A stretch of DNA of 64,000 nucleotides, from positions 1-64,000 of the forward strand of contig DAIQNR010000004.1 of the NCBI GenBank assembly GCA_036788295.1, given 5' to 3'. A model generated the notes under the pieces. That model worked only from the letters and a program-made list of their open reading frames with translations, had not been told where the DNA came from and did not search any database. Positions 40,500 to 48,802 of the stretch are shown piece after piece. The position numbers and the translations under genes were made by a program. The DNA comes from JAHQVK01 sp036788295 (GTDB lineage Bacteria > Myxococcota > Kuafuiibacteriia > Kuafuiibacteriales > Kuafuiibacteriaceae). The stretch's first letter is position 1; every line of letters begins with the position of its first letter.

Positions 40500-43318
40500 T
40501 GACTCGCATGGCTCCGTCTCGCTTCGCCCCGTTGGGCCCGATATCGGGCGGGCGCCGCGTCTATGTATGCGGCTCGCTCTGTCTGGCTCTTCTTGGCTCC
40601 GCCTGCAGCGACAGCGAGGGAGGGAGGAGGAGCGACGGACGCTCCGGCCGGGTCAGCGGGGCCCTCGCCGTCTTCACGCCCGGCGTGGCGACGGCCGGCG
40701 CTCCGGCCCTGCGCGATGCCCAGATCCGCAGCGCCCTCGCCCGCGTGCCGGACATCCTGCGGGCGGCTCGCGCTCCGAGAAAAGAGCAGGCCGCGGTCCA
40801 AACCACCTCTTCTTCCCTCGAGGCGACCCTGCCTGGTCTTCTTCCCACCGGCATGGGCGCCGGCTCGGGTCCGAGAGAGGTCGGACCGGGCGCCGGAGCG
40901 GTCCCTGGGCTCGTGCCGCCCGCGTACGCGGCAGATGGCTTCGTTTTCGGCGAGGTGATCGTGACCCTCCGCGAGGACGGGCTCGCCGAGATCCCGACCC
41001 TCGACGCGACGCCCGGGCTAGCCCGCTACGCGTTCTCGGTGGGGGCGTTCGGCTCGACGAAGGTGGTGACGGTTCGATTTCGCGATCGCGCCCACCCCGC
41101 TCGGGAGATTGGGGAGGAGGAGACCCGCCTCGTGCGGGCAGCGCTCGACCGCCACGACGCGTTCGTGCGCGCCGAGTTCAACCATTGGAGGCACGCCACC
41201 GCAGTGCCGAACGACCCGAGCTACGGCGTGCAGTGGCACTACCCGCAGCTCAACCTGCCGGCGGCGTGGGACATCACGACGGGCTCTCCGAACGTCGTGG
41301 TGGCGATCATCGACGACGGCGTGAACCCGCACCCGGACCTCGATCGCGTGGTGCCCGGTTACGACATGGTAAGCGACGTGGTCATCGCTGGCGACGGCGA
41401 CGGGCGCGACCCGTTCCCCTTTCAGGTGCCTCTGTCCCACGGGACGACGAGCGTCTGGCACGGCACCCACGTTGCGGGCACGGTCGGGGCCACCACGAAC
41501 AACGGCGCTGGGGCTTCGGGGGTGGACTGGCAGGCGCGCTTGCTTCCGGTGCGGGTGCTCGGTCGCGTCGTGCCCGGCCGCGGCGCCGGGACCGCCATCG
41601 ACGTCATCGCCGGGATCACTTGGGCGGCCGGGCTCGAGGTCCCCGGTGTCCCGCCCAACCCGACGCCGGCCCAGGTCCTGAACCTGAGCCTCGGCGGTGG
41701 GCCGGTCATCCAGGCCGAGCAGGACGCCATCGACGCCGCCCGCGCCCAGGGGGGGGTGATCGTGGTCGCGGCCGGCAACGAGAACGCCGACGCCAGCGGT
41801 CAGTCCCTCGCCGGCTACGACGGCGTGATCGTGGTGGGAGCCACCGACTTCAGGGGAGACCGCGCGCCGTACTCCAACTTCGGGGGCGTCATCGACGTCA
41901 TGGCCCCCGGAGGCGACGAAGGCGCAGACGCCAACGCCGACGGCAACCCGGACGGCGTGCTGAGCACCTATCTCGACGAACAGGGGACCCGGACCGGCTT
42001 CCAGTTCCTGCAGGGCACCTCCATGGCGGCGCCCCACGTGGCCGGGGTGGTCGCCCTGATGAAGTCGGTCAACCCAGACCTCAGCGCCGAGATGGCCGAG
42101 CGGATCCTGAAGGAGACGGCCAGCCCGGCCTCGCGCTGCAACGAGGGTTGTGGAGCGGGTCTCGTCAACGCCGCCGCCGCCGTCCTCCGAGCGCGCGGCG
42201 GCGCGGACCCGAACCGGCCCGCCGCCCTCGCCCTCGGCGCGGAGCGCATCAATCTCGGCGCTCGCGAGAGCGGCGGCCTCCAGGTCTTCAACGGCGGCGG
42301 CGGACAACTCACCTTTCAGGCTCGATTCGAGGGCGGCCAAGCGAACCGGCTCCGCTTCGAAGGGCCGGCCACGGGGACCCTCGGCGCCGGCGCCGGCGCG
42401 AGCCTCGATGTTCGGGTTGACCGAGCCGGCCTGGCCGACGGCGACTACCAAAGTCTCTTGGTGGTCAGCAGCGACGCCGGCCAAGAGCGCGCCGCCGTCC
42501 TCTTCCGGGTGGGAGCGGCGGACGTCCTCGAAGTCGGCGTCGTCGTCGTCGCCACGGTGGGCTTCGATGCCGCCGGGGAGGTCGTGATCGGCGGCGCCGC
42601 GGAGGCGGCGACCGCCGGCGGGTACCGCTTCGACCTGACCTCGACCCCTGGCGAGTGGCTCGTTGTCGCCCTGGCCGACCGAAACGGCAACGAAGAGCTC
42701 GATGAGGGTGACTTCTGGGGCCTCCATCGATCGCTCGACGCGCCGATCGCGGTCACGGTGGAGGCGGGAGGCGTCGTGCCCGACGTCGATTTCACCCTCG
42801 TCCCCTACGTCGATGGCGACGACGTGACCCCGCAGCCTTGCACCGGATACCGGATGTGCATAGAGGGCTGCGCCGGGGATCCGGCCTGCACGGAGGCTTG
42901 CCCGGTCGAGCCGGCCTGTCAGGCCTGCTTTGCCGAAGAGGTGGTCGCCTGCGCCAACCAGGCCTCGTGCTCCACCGAAGACTTGGGCTGCTTGTGCACC
43001 GCGTGCGAGCCCGCCCTCGACGCGTGCTTCGGACCCAAGCTGTGCACCGAGGGCGGCGGCGCGGTTGGCGTGGGCGGGGCGTGCGATGGCGCCGCTCAGA
43101 TCTGCGAGGCGCCGTTCGAGTGCGACACCTCCGTGACCGGCGGGTACTGCACCCGAGACTGCGCCCTCGACGGCAACTGCGGCGCCGATGGGATCTGCGT
43201 GGAGGTGCCGAATTTGGGGAGCTTCTGCTTCGCGGAGTGCGTGGGGCCGGGGACGTGCCCACGGTCGGCCGACGAGTGCATCGACGTCGGGGGCATCGGC
43301 GCCTGCTTCCCGAACTGA
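40499..43318 (+). CDS. Subtilase (S8) lipoprotein with Cys-rich tail
   Basis: 939 residues. The lipobox is LLGSAC (Cys36). Residues 148-235 are an in-cis propeptide-like domain (FGEVIVTLREDG). The S8 domain spans about 240-565 with Asp272 (AIIDDGV), His321 (HGTHVAG), oxyanion Asn427 (AAGNEN) and Ser508 (GTSMAAPHVAG). Beta-sandwich repeats follow to about 770, including an acidic RNGNEELDEGDFWG loop that may bind calcium. The last 160 residues hold dense Cys (CIEGCAGDPACTEACP). It is coupled to the small I9-like gene. The tail may act as a surface or matrix attachment region. Confidence 0.9.
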   Translation: MTRMAPSRFAPLGPISGGRRVYVCGSLCLALLGSACSDSEGGRRSDGRSGRVSGALAVFTPGVATAGAPALRDAQIRSALARVPDILRAARAPRKEQAAVQTTSSSLEATLPGLLPTGMGAGSGPREVGPGAGAVPGLVPPAYAADGFVFGEVIVTLREDGLAEIPTLDATPGLARYAFSVGAFGSTKVVTVRFRDRAHPAREIGEEETRLVRAALDRHDAFVRAEFNHWRHATAVPNDPSYGVQWHYPQLNLPAAWDITTGSPNVVVAIIDDGVNPHPDLDRVVPGYDMVSDVVIAGDGDGRDPFPFQVPLSHGTTSVWHGTHVAGTVGATTNNGAGASGVDWQARLLPVRVLGRVVPGRGAGTAIDVIAGITWAAGLEVPGVPPNPTPAQVLNLSLGGGPVIQAEQDAIDAARAQGGVIVVAAGNENADASGQSLAGYDGVIVVGATDFRGDRAPYSNFGGVIDVMAPGGDEGADANADGNPDGVLSTYLDEQGTRTGFQFLQGTSMAAPHVAGVVALMKSVNPDLSAEMAERILKETASPASRCNEGCGAGLVNAAAAVLRARGGADPNRPAALALGAERINLGARESGGLQVFNGGGGQLTFQARFEGGQANRLRFEGPATGTLGAGAGASLDVRVDRAGLADGDYQSLLVVSSDAGQERAAVLFRVGAADVLEVGVVVVATVGFDAAGEVVIGGAAEAATAGGYRFDLTSTPGEWLVVALADRNGNEELDEGDFWGLHRSLDAPIAVTVEAGGVVPDVDFTLVPYVDGDDVTPQPCTGYRMCIEGCAGDPACTEACPVEPACQACFAEEVVACANQASCSTEDLGCLCTACEPALDACFGPKLCTEGGGAVGVGGACDGAAQICEAPFECDTSVTGGYCTRDCALDGNCGADGICVEVPNLGSFCFAECVGPGTCPRSADECIDVGGIGACFPN

Positions 43319-43323
43319 CGGAC

Positions 43324-43533
43324 CGCCTGCGTGTCCGCGTCGGTCGCCGTCGGGCGACTGCGCAGCTCGCGCCGGGTTNNNNNNNNNNNNNNNNNNNNNN
43401 NNNNNNNNNNNNNNNNNNNNNNNNNNNNNNNNNNNNNNNNNNNNNNNNNNNNNNNNNNNNNNNNNNNNNNNNNNNNNNCGCCTGCGTGTCCGCGTCGGTC
43501 GCCGTCGGGCGACTGCGCAGCTCGCGCCGGGTT
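43324..43533. other. Second scaffold gap (100 N) flanked by an exact 55-bp duplication
   Basis: Bases 43324-43378 equal 43479-43533, with Ns at 43379-43478. As with the first gap, this is the signature of contigs overlapping by one 55-mer. Collapsing it leaves about 90 bp between the subtilase stop and the AddB-like start, so no gene is likely missing. Confidence 0.9.
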
Positions 43534-43566
43534 TGCCTGAGCCGGCAAACCTGCCACAAGGCTGCC

Positions 43567-46500
43567 GTGGCCCGCCTGCTCACCGCGCGCGCCCATGCCC
43601 ACCGGATCGCGGCGCTTCGCAAAGAGCTGACCGGTCCCGCGGTCGTGATCGGCCCGACCCGCGCCGCGGCCGACGCGCTGGTGCGCGATGCCCCGGAGCC
43701 GAGCGTGTTCGTCGGCGTTCGCTGCTATGGGCAGTTTGGGCTCGCGCTCGAGCTCGCGACCCCGGTGCTCGCCAGGAAGGGCCTCGCTCCCCTGCTCGGG
43801 CTGGCGGCGGAAGCGCTCGTCGCCCGAGCGCTCGACGAGGTGCGGGGCGAGCTCGAGCGGCTCACCCCGGTGGCGCGGACGCCGGGCCTGCCCGGCCGCC
43901 TCGCCGCGACCCTGGGCGACCTGAGGCGGGCGGGCGTGGCGCGGGCCGCGCTCGAGGACGCCGGCCCGACCGGCCCGGACCTTGGCCGGATCCTCGCCGC
44001 CTACGAGCGGCTGCTCGCCGAGGGCCGGTTCGCCGATGAGACCGACGTCCTCGAGGCCGCGGCGGCCGCTCCGCTGGGATCTGCGCTGGGATCTGCGCTG
44101 GGACCTGTCGCCGGCCTGCCCCAGCTTTGGCTCGACGTGGCCCCGCAGGACCGGGCCGAAGCGAAGTGGCTCGCCTCCCTTTTCGCCGCCGCCCCGTCGG
44201 TGGTGGCCGCGGTGGGGCCGAACCACCCCGGGATCGACCGGCTCGCCCCTGCGCTCGGGGTCGAGCCGGAGCCGATCGGCGAGCCGCCGCAGAACGACGC
44301 GCTGGGCCGGGCCCGCCAGTGGGTGTTTTCGTCCCAGCTCGGCCCCCAAGGGCTGCTCGACCCGAGCCTGCGGTTCGTGTCCGCCCCCGGAGAGGCCAGA
44401 GAGGCGGTCGAGATCGCCCGGGGCGTGCTGCGCCATGCCTCGAACGGGGTCCCGTTCGACCGGATGGCCGTGCTGCTCAGGGACCCAGAGCGCTACCAGC
44501 CCCACCTCGTCGATGCGCTCGGGCGGGCCGGGATCGCGGCCCACTTCGCCCGGGATCTTCGCCAGCCCGATCCGGCCGGCCGGGCCCTCTTGAACCTTCT
44601 CGCCTGTGCCGCCGAAGACCTATCGGCGGCCCGATTCGCCGAATACCTCTCTTTGGGCGAGGTGCCGACGCCCGACGCCGCCGGGGCCCCGCCGCTTCGC
44701 CCCGTGCCGTGGGTGACTTCGGCCGACCCCCGGCAGCTCTCCTTCTTCGACCTCGAGCCGGAGCCGAGCGCGGAGCCGGAGCCCGAGCCGCTCCTAGACG
44801 CGCCGGAGGACGTCCCGGTGGTCGAAGGCAAGCTCGCCGCGCCGTACCGCTGGGAGCAGCTGCTCGTGGAGGCCGCCGTGGTCGGCGGACGGGACCGGTG
44901 GGCACGGCGCCTGCGCGGCCTCGCCGAGGAGCTGAAGACCAGGGCGGCGGCGGAGCGAGGCGAATCCCCCCACCGGGCGGCCAGGGCCGAAGCGGACCTC
45001 GCCGCGCTCGGGCACCTCGAGCGGTTCGCGCTGCCGCTCGTGGATCGGCTGGCCAAGCTGCCCCGGTCGGCTCCGTGGACGGTGTGGATCGAGGCCCTCG
45101 AGGGGCTCGCCACCGCCGCGCTGAGGGCCCCGGCCCGGGTGCTGCGGGTGCTCTCCGAGCTGCGGGTGCTCGGGTCGGGGCGGGAGCTGGACCTCGAGCA
45201 GGTGCGGGTCGTGCTGCGCCCTCGCCTCGCGTTCCTTCGGGAGGAAGACGCCGACGAGGAGCCGGGCGGAAAGCTGTTCGTGGCCCCAATCGACGCCGCG
45301 TTCGGCCGGAGCTTCAAGGTGGTTTTCCTTCCTGGGCTCGCCGAGCGGCTGTTTCCGCGCCCCGTGGACGAAGATCCGCTGTTGCCCGACGAGGACCGGG
45401 CCCGCCTCGATCCCGCCCTCCCCTGCCGGCCCCGGCGGGCGGCGTGGGAGCGAGCCCGGCTCAGGGCCGCGATCGGCGCCGCCGAAAGCACGCTCGAGGC
45501 CTCCTACCCCCGCATCGAGCCCGAGCACGGCCGGCCCCGGGCGCTGTCCTTCTATGCGCTCGACCTGCTGCGGGCGGCGGAGGGGCAGCTGCTACCCACC
45601 TCGGCCATCGAGCGACGTGCAACCCAAGAAGCAGCCGAGATCCCGGGGTGGCGGGTCCCCTCGGACCCGAAACGGGCGATCGACGGGGCCGAATTCGACG
45701 TCTCGGTGCTCGCCACGACCTCCGTGATCGGGGCCTTGCCCGGCGCCGGGCACTATCTATTGAGCGGCCACCCTCACCTCCCCCGGGTGCTGCGGGCCCG
45801 GGCCGGCCGGTGGCGGCGGCCCTTCACCGGGCACGACGGGCTCGCCCAGGTCGCGGAAGGAACCATCGAGCGGCTGGCCAAAGAGCAGCTCGACGCCCGG
45901 CCCCACTCGGCGAGCGGGCTCGGAAACTTTGCGGTGTGCCCCTACCGCTTCTTTCTTTCCGCGGTGGTGCGGCTACGCCCCAGGGAGGAGGCGCCCCGGG
46001 TCGAGCGCATGGACCCGATCATCCGGGGCAACCTCATCCACGACGCGCTTCGCCGATGGGTAGCGCAGATAGATGGGGCCGGGCTGCTGCCGTGGACGAA
46101 AGAAGGCGCGGAGCCGGTGCTGCAGCACCTGCGAGATGCGCTTTTGGCCACGGCGGCCGAGCACGAGGAGCGCATCGCCCCCGCCATCGGCGCGGTGTGG
46201 CGGCGAGAGGTGGCGGCGATCGGCGTCGAACTGGAAGCTTTCGTCCGCCGAGAGCTCGCCGATCGCTCCGGATTTTCGCCCGCTTTCGCGGAGCTTGCGT
46301 TCGGGCTCTCCTACGGCGACCGGGACCCGGCGAGCGTGCCCGACCCCGTCCTCTTGCCGAGCGGCGTCCTGCTCCGGGGCTCGGTGGACCTCGTGGAGCG
46401 CCACCCGAAAACGGAGCGGCTCCGGGTGACCGATTACAAGAGCGGGCGCCGGAACCCACCGATGGGACCGGAACGGGTCCGGGGGGGCCGGATGCTTCAG

Positions 46501-46821
46501 CCGCTCTTGTACGCCGAGGCGGTCGAAGCGGTGCTCGGGGCCGAGGTCGAGGCGGCGCGGCTCGCCCATCCCACCGCCCGGGGCGGATACCAATCCGACT
46601 TCTTTTCGGTCGGCCCGGCCGGGCGGGCGGCCCTCGCCGAAGCCATGGCCATCATCAAGGGCCACCTGGCCCGCGGATTTCTGCCTGCAGCACCCCAAGA
46701 CCGGAACGACTGCTCGATGTGCGACTTTCGACCGGTCTGCGGCCCCGACGAAGGCGAGCGGGGCTCCATCAAAGATCCGGACGCCCAGGCCGACCTGGTG
46801 AGACTCCGGGGGCTCCCCTGA
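43567..46821 (+). CDS. AddB-like ATP-independent helicase-nuclease subunit
   Basis: 1084 residues from GTG 43567 with AAGG ten bases upstream. The N-terminal half is an inactivated SF1 helicase-like fold. The C terminus (about 780-1060) is a PD-(D/E)XK nuclease with the iron-sulfur signature of AddB: Cys791 in CPYRFF and CSMCDFRPVC at 1049-1058. The nuclease core is GNLIHDALRRW, then GSVDLVER, then TDYKSG (Asp956, Lys958). With the AddA-like gene downstream it should resect double-strand breaks for RecA. The two are separated by two toxin-antitoxin modules. Confidence 0.85.
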   Translation: MARLLTARAHAHRIAALRKELTGPAVVIGPTRAAADALVRDAPEPSVFVGVRCYGQFGLALELATPVLARKGLAPLLGLAAEALVARALDEVRGELERLTPVARTPGLPGRLAATLGDLRRAGVARAALEDAGPTGPDLGRILAAYERLLAEGRFADETDVLEAAAAAPLGSALGSALGPVAGLPQLWLDVAPQDRAEAKWLASLFAAAPSVVAAVGPNHPGIDRLAPALGVEPEPIGEPPQNDALGRARQWVFSSQLGPQGLLDPSLRFVSAPGEAREAVEIARGVLRHASNGVPFDRMAVLLRDPERYQPHLVDALGRAGIAAHFARDLRQPDPAGRALLNLLACAAEDLSAARFAEYLSLGEVPTPDAAGAPPLRPVPWVTSADPRQLSFFDLEPEPSAEPEPEPLLDAPEDVPVVEGKLAAPYRWEQLLVEAAVVGGRDRWARRLRGLAEELKTRAAAERGESPHRAARAEADLAALGHLERFALPLVDRLAKLPRSAPWTVWIEALEGLATAALRAPARVLRVLSELRVLGSGRELDLEQVRVVLRPRLAFLREEDADEEPGGKLFVAPIDAAFGRSFKVVFLPGLAERLFPRPVDEDPLLPDEDRARLDPALPCRPRRAAWERARLRAAIGAAESTLEASYPRIEPEHGRPRALSFYALDLLRAAEGQLLPTSAIERRATQEAAEIPGWRVPSDPKRAIDGAEFDVSVLATTSVIGALPGAGHYLLSGHPHLPRVLRARAGRWRRPFTGHDGLAQVAEGTIERLAKEQLDARPHSASGLGNFAVCPYRFFLSAVVRLRPREEAPRVERMDPIIRGNLIHDALRRWVAQIDGAGLLPWTKEGAEPVLQHLRDALLATAAEHEERIAPAIGAVWRREVAAIGVELEAFVRRELADRSGFSPAFAELAFGLSYGDRDPASVPDPVLLPSGVLLRGSVDLVERHPKTERLRVTDYKSGRRNPPMGPERVRGGRMLQPLLYAEAVEAVLGAEVEAARLAHPTARGGYQSDFFSVGPAGRAALAEAMAIIKGHLARGFLPAAPQDRNDCSMCDFRPVCGPDEGERGSIKDPDAQADLVRLRGLP

Positions 46822-46849
46822 CGCCGCGCGCGTACGATGGACGGCGGCG

Positions 46850-47257
46850 TCATGACTCGCGGCGAGCCGAACGGGTATCGGCCTCGGGATAGCGCAGGAT
46901 CTCGGGATCCGCGGTGAGCAGGACGAGTCCGTCCACGGCGGCTTGGGAAACGAGGATCCGGTCGAAGGGGTCGCGGTGCCGCAACGGCAAGCGCGCGAGA
47001 TGCTCGAGGTGACGGGGCGCGATCGGGAGTATCTCGTAGCCATGCGCTTCGAGCGTCGTGAGAAATTCGGGGGGCACGGGCAGCTTGCCAATGGCGATCT
47101 TGATCGCGATCTCGAAGAGGCTCCCGGCGCTGACGACGATGGCGTTGCTGCCGTCGAGCAGTAGCCGTCGGGCGTCAGACGACAGCTTGGAGTCGATGGT
47201 ATCCACGTCCTCCGTCGCGGCCCACAGCAGCACGTGGGTGTCGATGAGCACCCGCAT
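46850..47257 (-). CDS. PIN-domain toxin (VapC-like)
   Basis: 135 residues. MRVLIDTHVLLWAATED holds the first Asp, then SLFEIAIKIAIGKL the Glu, then HRDPFDRILVSQA and LLTADPEI the remaining acidic residues. This subtype, with LIDTHVLLW and DPFDR, usually pairs with Phd/YefM-type antitoxins, as here. The ATG overlaps the stop of the antitoxin gene (TGATG). Both genes run against the flanking add genes. Confidence 0.87.
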   Translation of the reverse strand: MRVLIDTHVLLWAATEDVDTIDSKLSSDARRLLLDGSNAIVVSAGSLFEIAIKIAIGKLPVPPEFLTTLEAHGYEILPIAPRHLEHLARLPLRHRDPFDRILVSQAAVDGLVLLTADPEILRYPEADTRSARRES

Positions 47258-47484
47258 CAGTCGATGATGCCGAGGACGCGGGCTTCCTCGTCGGGCCAGC
47301 TGTCCCAGTCGCCAGGCAGCGTCACGCTCTTCGGGAGTAGACGAAAGCGTCGGGCCCCATCCGCCGGTACCTGCGCAGTGATCCGCGCGACAGGCTTCCC
47401 CATCCTCAGGATGATGACGTCCTCGCCCGCCTGAACTCGGTCCACGACCTCCGCGAGGCGGGCCTTGACCTCGGTGATGTTCAT
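47257..47484 (-). CDS. Phd/YefM-type antitoxin
   Basis: 75 residues from ATG 47484 (a GTG at 47496 is possible but has no ribosome binding site). The N terminus MNITEVKARLAEVVDRVQAGEDVIILRMGKP is cited here only in parts: ITEVKARLAEVVDRV and VIILRMGKPVARI are the Phd fold that binds DNA and is expected to repress its own operon. The C terminus (DSWPDEEARVLGIID) would cover the toxin. Palindromic sites lie immediately upstream. Confidence 0.85.
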   Translation of the reverse strand: MNITEVKARLAEVVDRVQAGEDVIILRMGKPVARITAQVPADGARRFRLLPKSVTLPGDWDSWPDEEARVLGIID

Positions 47485-47506
47485 GCTCTTCGCCACGCAG
47501 CCGAAT

Positions 47507-47529
47507 CTGGTCAGACCTGGTCGGACCAG
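47507..47529 (-). promoter_or_regulatory. Operator-like palindromes upstream of the Phd antitoxin gene
   Basis: Two adjacent symmetric sites: CTGGTCAGACC (47507-47517) and a perfect CTGGTC-G-GACCAG (47517-47529), about 23-45 bases upstream of the antitoxin ATG. Further GGACCAG and TGGTC half-sites follow to 47560. Clustered GGTC/GACC arms fit cooperative binding by the antitoxin-toxin complex. Confidence 0.55.
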
Positions 47530-47667
47530 TCAAAGCGAATCGGACCAGCTTTCGGATGGTCGGTGTCCGGGTCGAGACCCGGACGGTCTCGGCGTGCTGA
47601 GAGGCCGGTGTCCCCGGCGCTGTGGAGGTGGCGCCCGCCGAAAGCCGCCCTTGGGCTGTACGAGGGG

Positions 47668-48114
47668 TTAGCTTCCGTCACATCGTCTGAGGGGGTTGAC
47701 GACGGTCAGTGAGGCGACTCGCCCGAAGTCGCGGTCGGCGCTCCATAGCTCTCGGACGCCATGAGCCTCACAGATGGCCGCAATTCGGCCGTCGTGGACT
47801 CTCGGACCAACAGCTCTTCCGGAGACCAGGAGGCGCTCCAGGACTGCGAGATGGTCGGGACCTTCGCCGATGGGTTCGAAGTTCGTACTCTCGAACCAGC
47901 CTCGGACCGCGTCGAGCGCGACCGCCAGGGGGGTGGGTGGGGACCAGATGCGCGGGTGGGTCACGATAGATATGAACTCGTGGACGCATGGCCACGGAAC
48001 CGTCCACGGCTCACGCGTTCGTCCCAGGGTCTCGAGAGATGTGCGCGCCGCTTCGTGGTCTGGGGATTCAGACCGATGCGCGTAGACCAAGACATTGGTG
48101 TCGACGGCGATCAC
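47668..48114 (-). CDS. PIN-domain toxin (VapC-like)
   Basis: 148 residues. AVDTNVLVYAHRSESPDH carries the first Asp and a typical VapC start. Later motifs include PCVHEFISIVTHPRIW with the conserved Glu, VHDGRIAAICEAHG and LWSADRDFGRV with the C-terminal acidic pair. The GTG start overlaps the antitoxin TGA by four bases. It is the second of two consecutive minus-strand modules between the add genes and shares no close similarity with its neighbour toxin. Confidence 0.87.
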   Translation of the reverse strand: MIAVDTNVLVYAHRSESPDHEAARTSLETLGRTREPWTVPWPCVHEFISIVTHPRIWSPPTPLAVALDAVRGWFESTNFEPIGEGPDHLAVLERLLVSGRAVGPRVHDGRIAAICEAHGVRELWSADRDFGRVASLTVVNPLRRCDGS

Positions 48115-48353
48115 GCTCCTCGACCTGCATACACTTGGGTGAGCATGTCCTCGAAGGACTCGACCCCCGGTTGTAGACCATGGCCGCTGAAGGTGACGAT
48201 CCTGGGCGGGACCCTCGTAGCCCCACGCTTTGCGTCGGCCACCACCCGGCGCAGACCTTCTTCCACCAGCGCCTTCAGGGTCGTCTGCTCTCGCTCAGCC
48301 AAAGCCCTCGCGTCGGTCAGCAGCGCGTCCGAAATCTCGACCGTCGTCTTCAT
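48111..48353 (-). CDS. Ribbon-helix-helix antitoxin (VapB-like)
   Basis: 80 residues from ATG 48353 (an ATG at 48365 would add MGAH). MKTTVEISDALLTDARALAE is a ribbon-helix-helix domain, continued by TTLKALVEEGLRRVV. The C-terminal half, ending VESFEDMLTQVYAGRGA, is the probable toxin-binding part. A perfect palindrome covers the start codon, which fits self-repression. Confidence 0.85.
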   Translation of the reverse strand: MKTTVEISDALLTDARALAEREQTTLKALVEEGLRRVVADAKRGATRVPPRIVTFSGHGLQPGVESFEDMLTQVYAGRGA

Positions 48354-48367
48354 ATGGGCGCCCATAT
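48352..48367. promoter_or_regulatory. 16-bp perfect palindrome over the VapB start codon
   Basis: ATATGGGCGCCCATAT is perfectly symmetric and contains the antitoxin ATG (minus strand) in one arm. Its position suggests an autoregulatory operator for the ribbon-helix-helix antitoxin, or an RNA hairpin that hides the start. Confidence 0.55.
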
Positions 48368-48802
48368 CACCGCGGCCAGCCGCCTGTCCATGCCGGACTC
48401 GCCGGCCGGCACGGCAACCGCTCGGTGGGCTTTCGAGACCCTCGTCGTGGAGACGTCTTCGGGCGCCGCCACCAGCTGACGATTGAGCGCCTCCCCCGGA
48501 TGACGGGCGACCGCGTGTGGTCATCGCCCCTCGGAGTAGCCCGGCGCCGGCGTTGTCGTTCACTTTGGGGCCTCGAGGGAGCGACAACCGGGCTTGTTGC
48601 TCATGCATGAGCAACAAGCTCGAGGGCCCCCGAAAAAAGGACACCCTACCTCCCTCCGGCGATGTTGAAATGCACCTCTACCCGCATGGGCCCGTGGCCG
48701 AGGGTGGTGGGGGCGGTGGGGCTCGGGCAAGGTGGGCGGCATGAGGGCTCGGGACAGCTCCATCGCCGCGACTGTCGCCGCCTCGGGCTCGCGGGGGCGA
48801 CC
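48366..48802. other. Region between the second toxin-antitoxin module and the AddA-like gene
   Basis: 437 bp with no supported gene. It contains the 28-bp palindrome at 48592-48619 and, just after it, a CGAAAAAAGG stretch unusual for this GC-rich DNA. Promoters for the antitoxin (minus) and for the AddA-like gene (plus), if that is no longer read from the addB promoter, must be here. Confidence 0.5.
48592..48619. repeat. 28-bp perfect palindrome
   Basis: The 28 bases read GCTTGTTGCTCATG followed by CATGAGCAACAAGC with no loop or mismatch. It is less GC-rich than its surroundings and lies about 180 bp upstream of the AddA-like start. No T-run follows on either strand, so it is not a standard terminator. 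It may be a strong operator or a recombination site. Confidence 0.8.

Noticed and set aside
48592..48619. Rho-independent terminator
   Set aside because: The palindrome has no loop and is not followed by a T-run on either strand.
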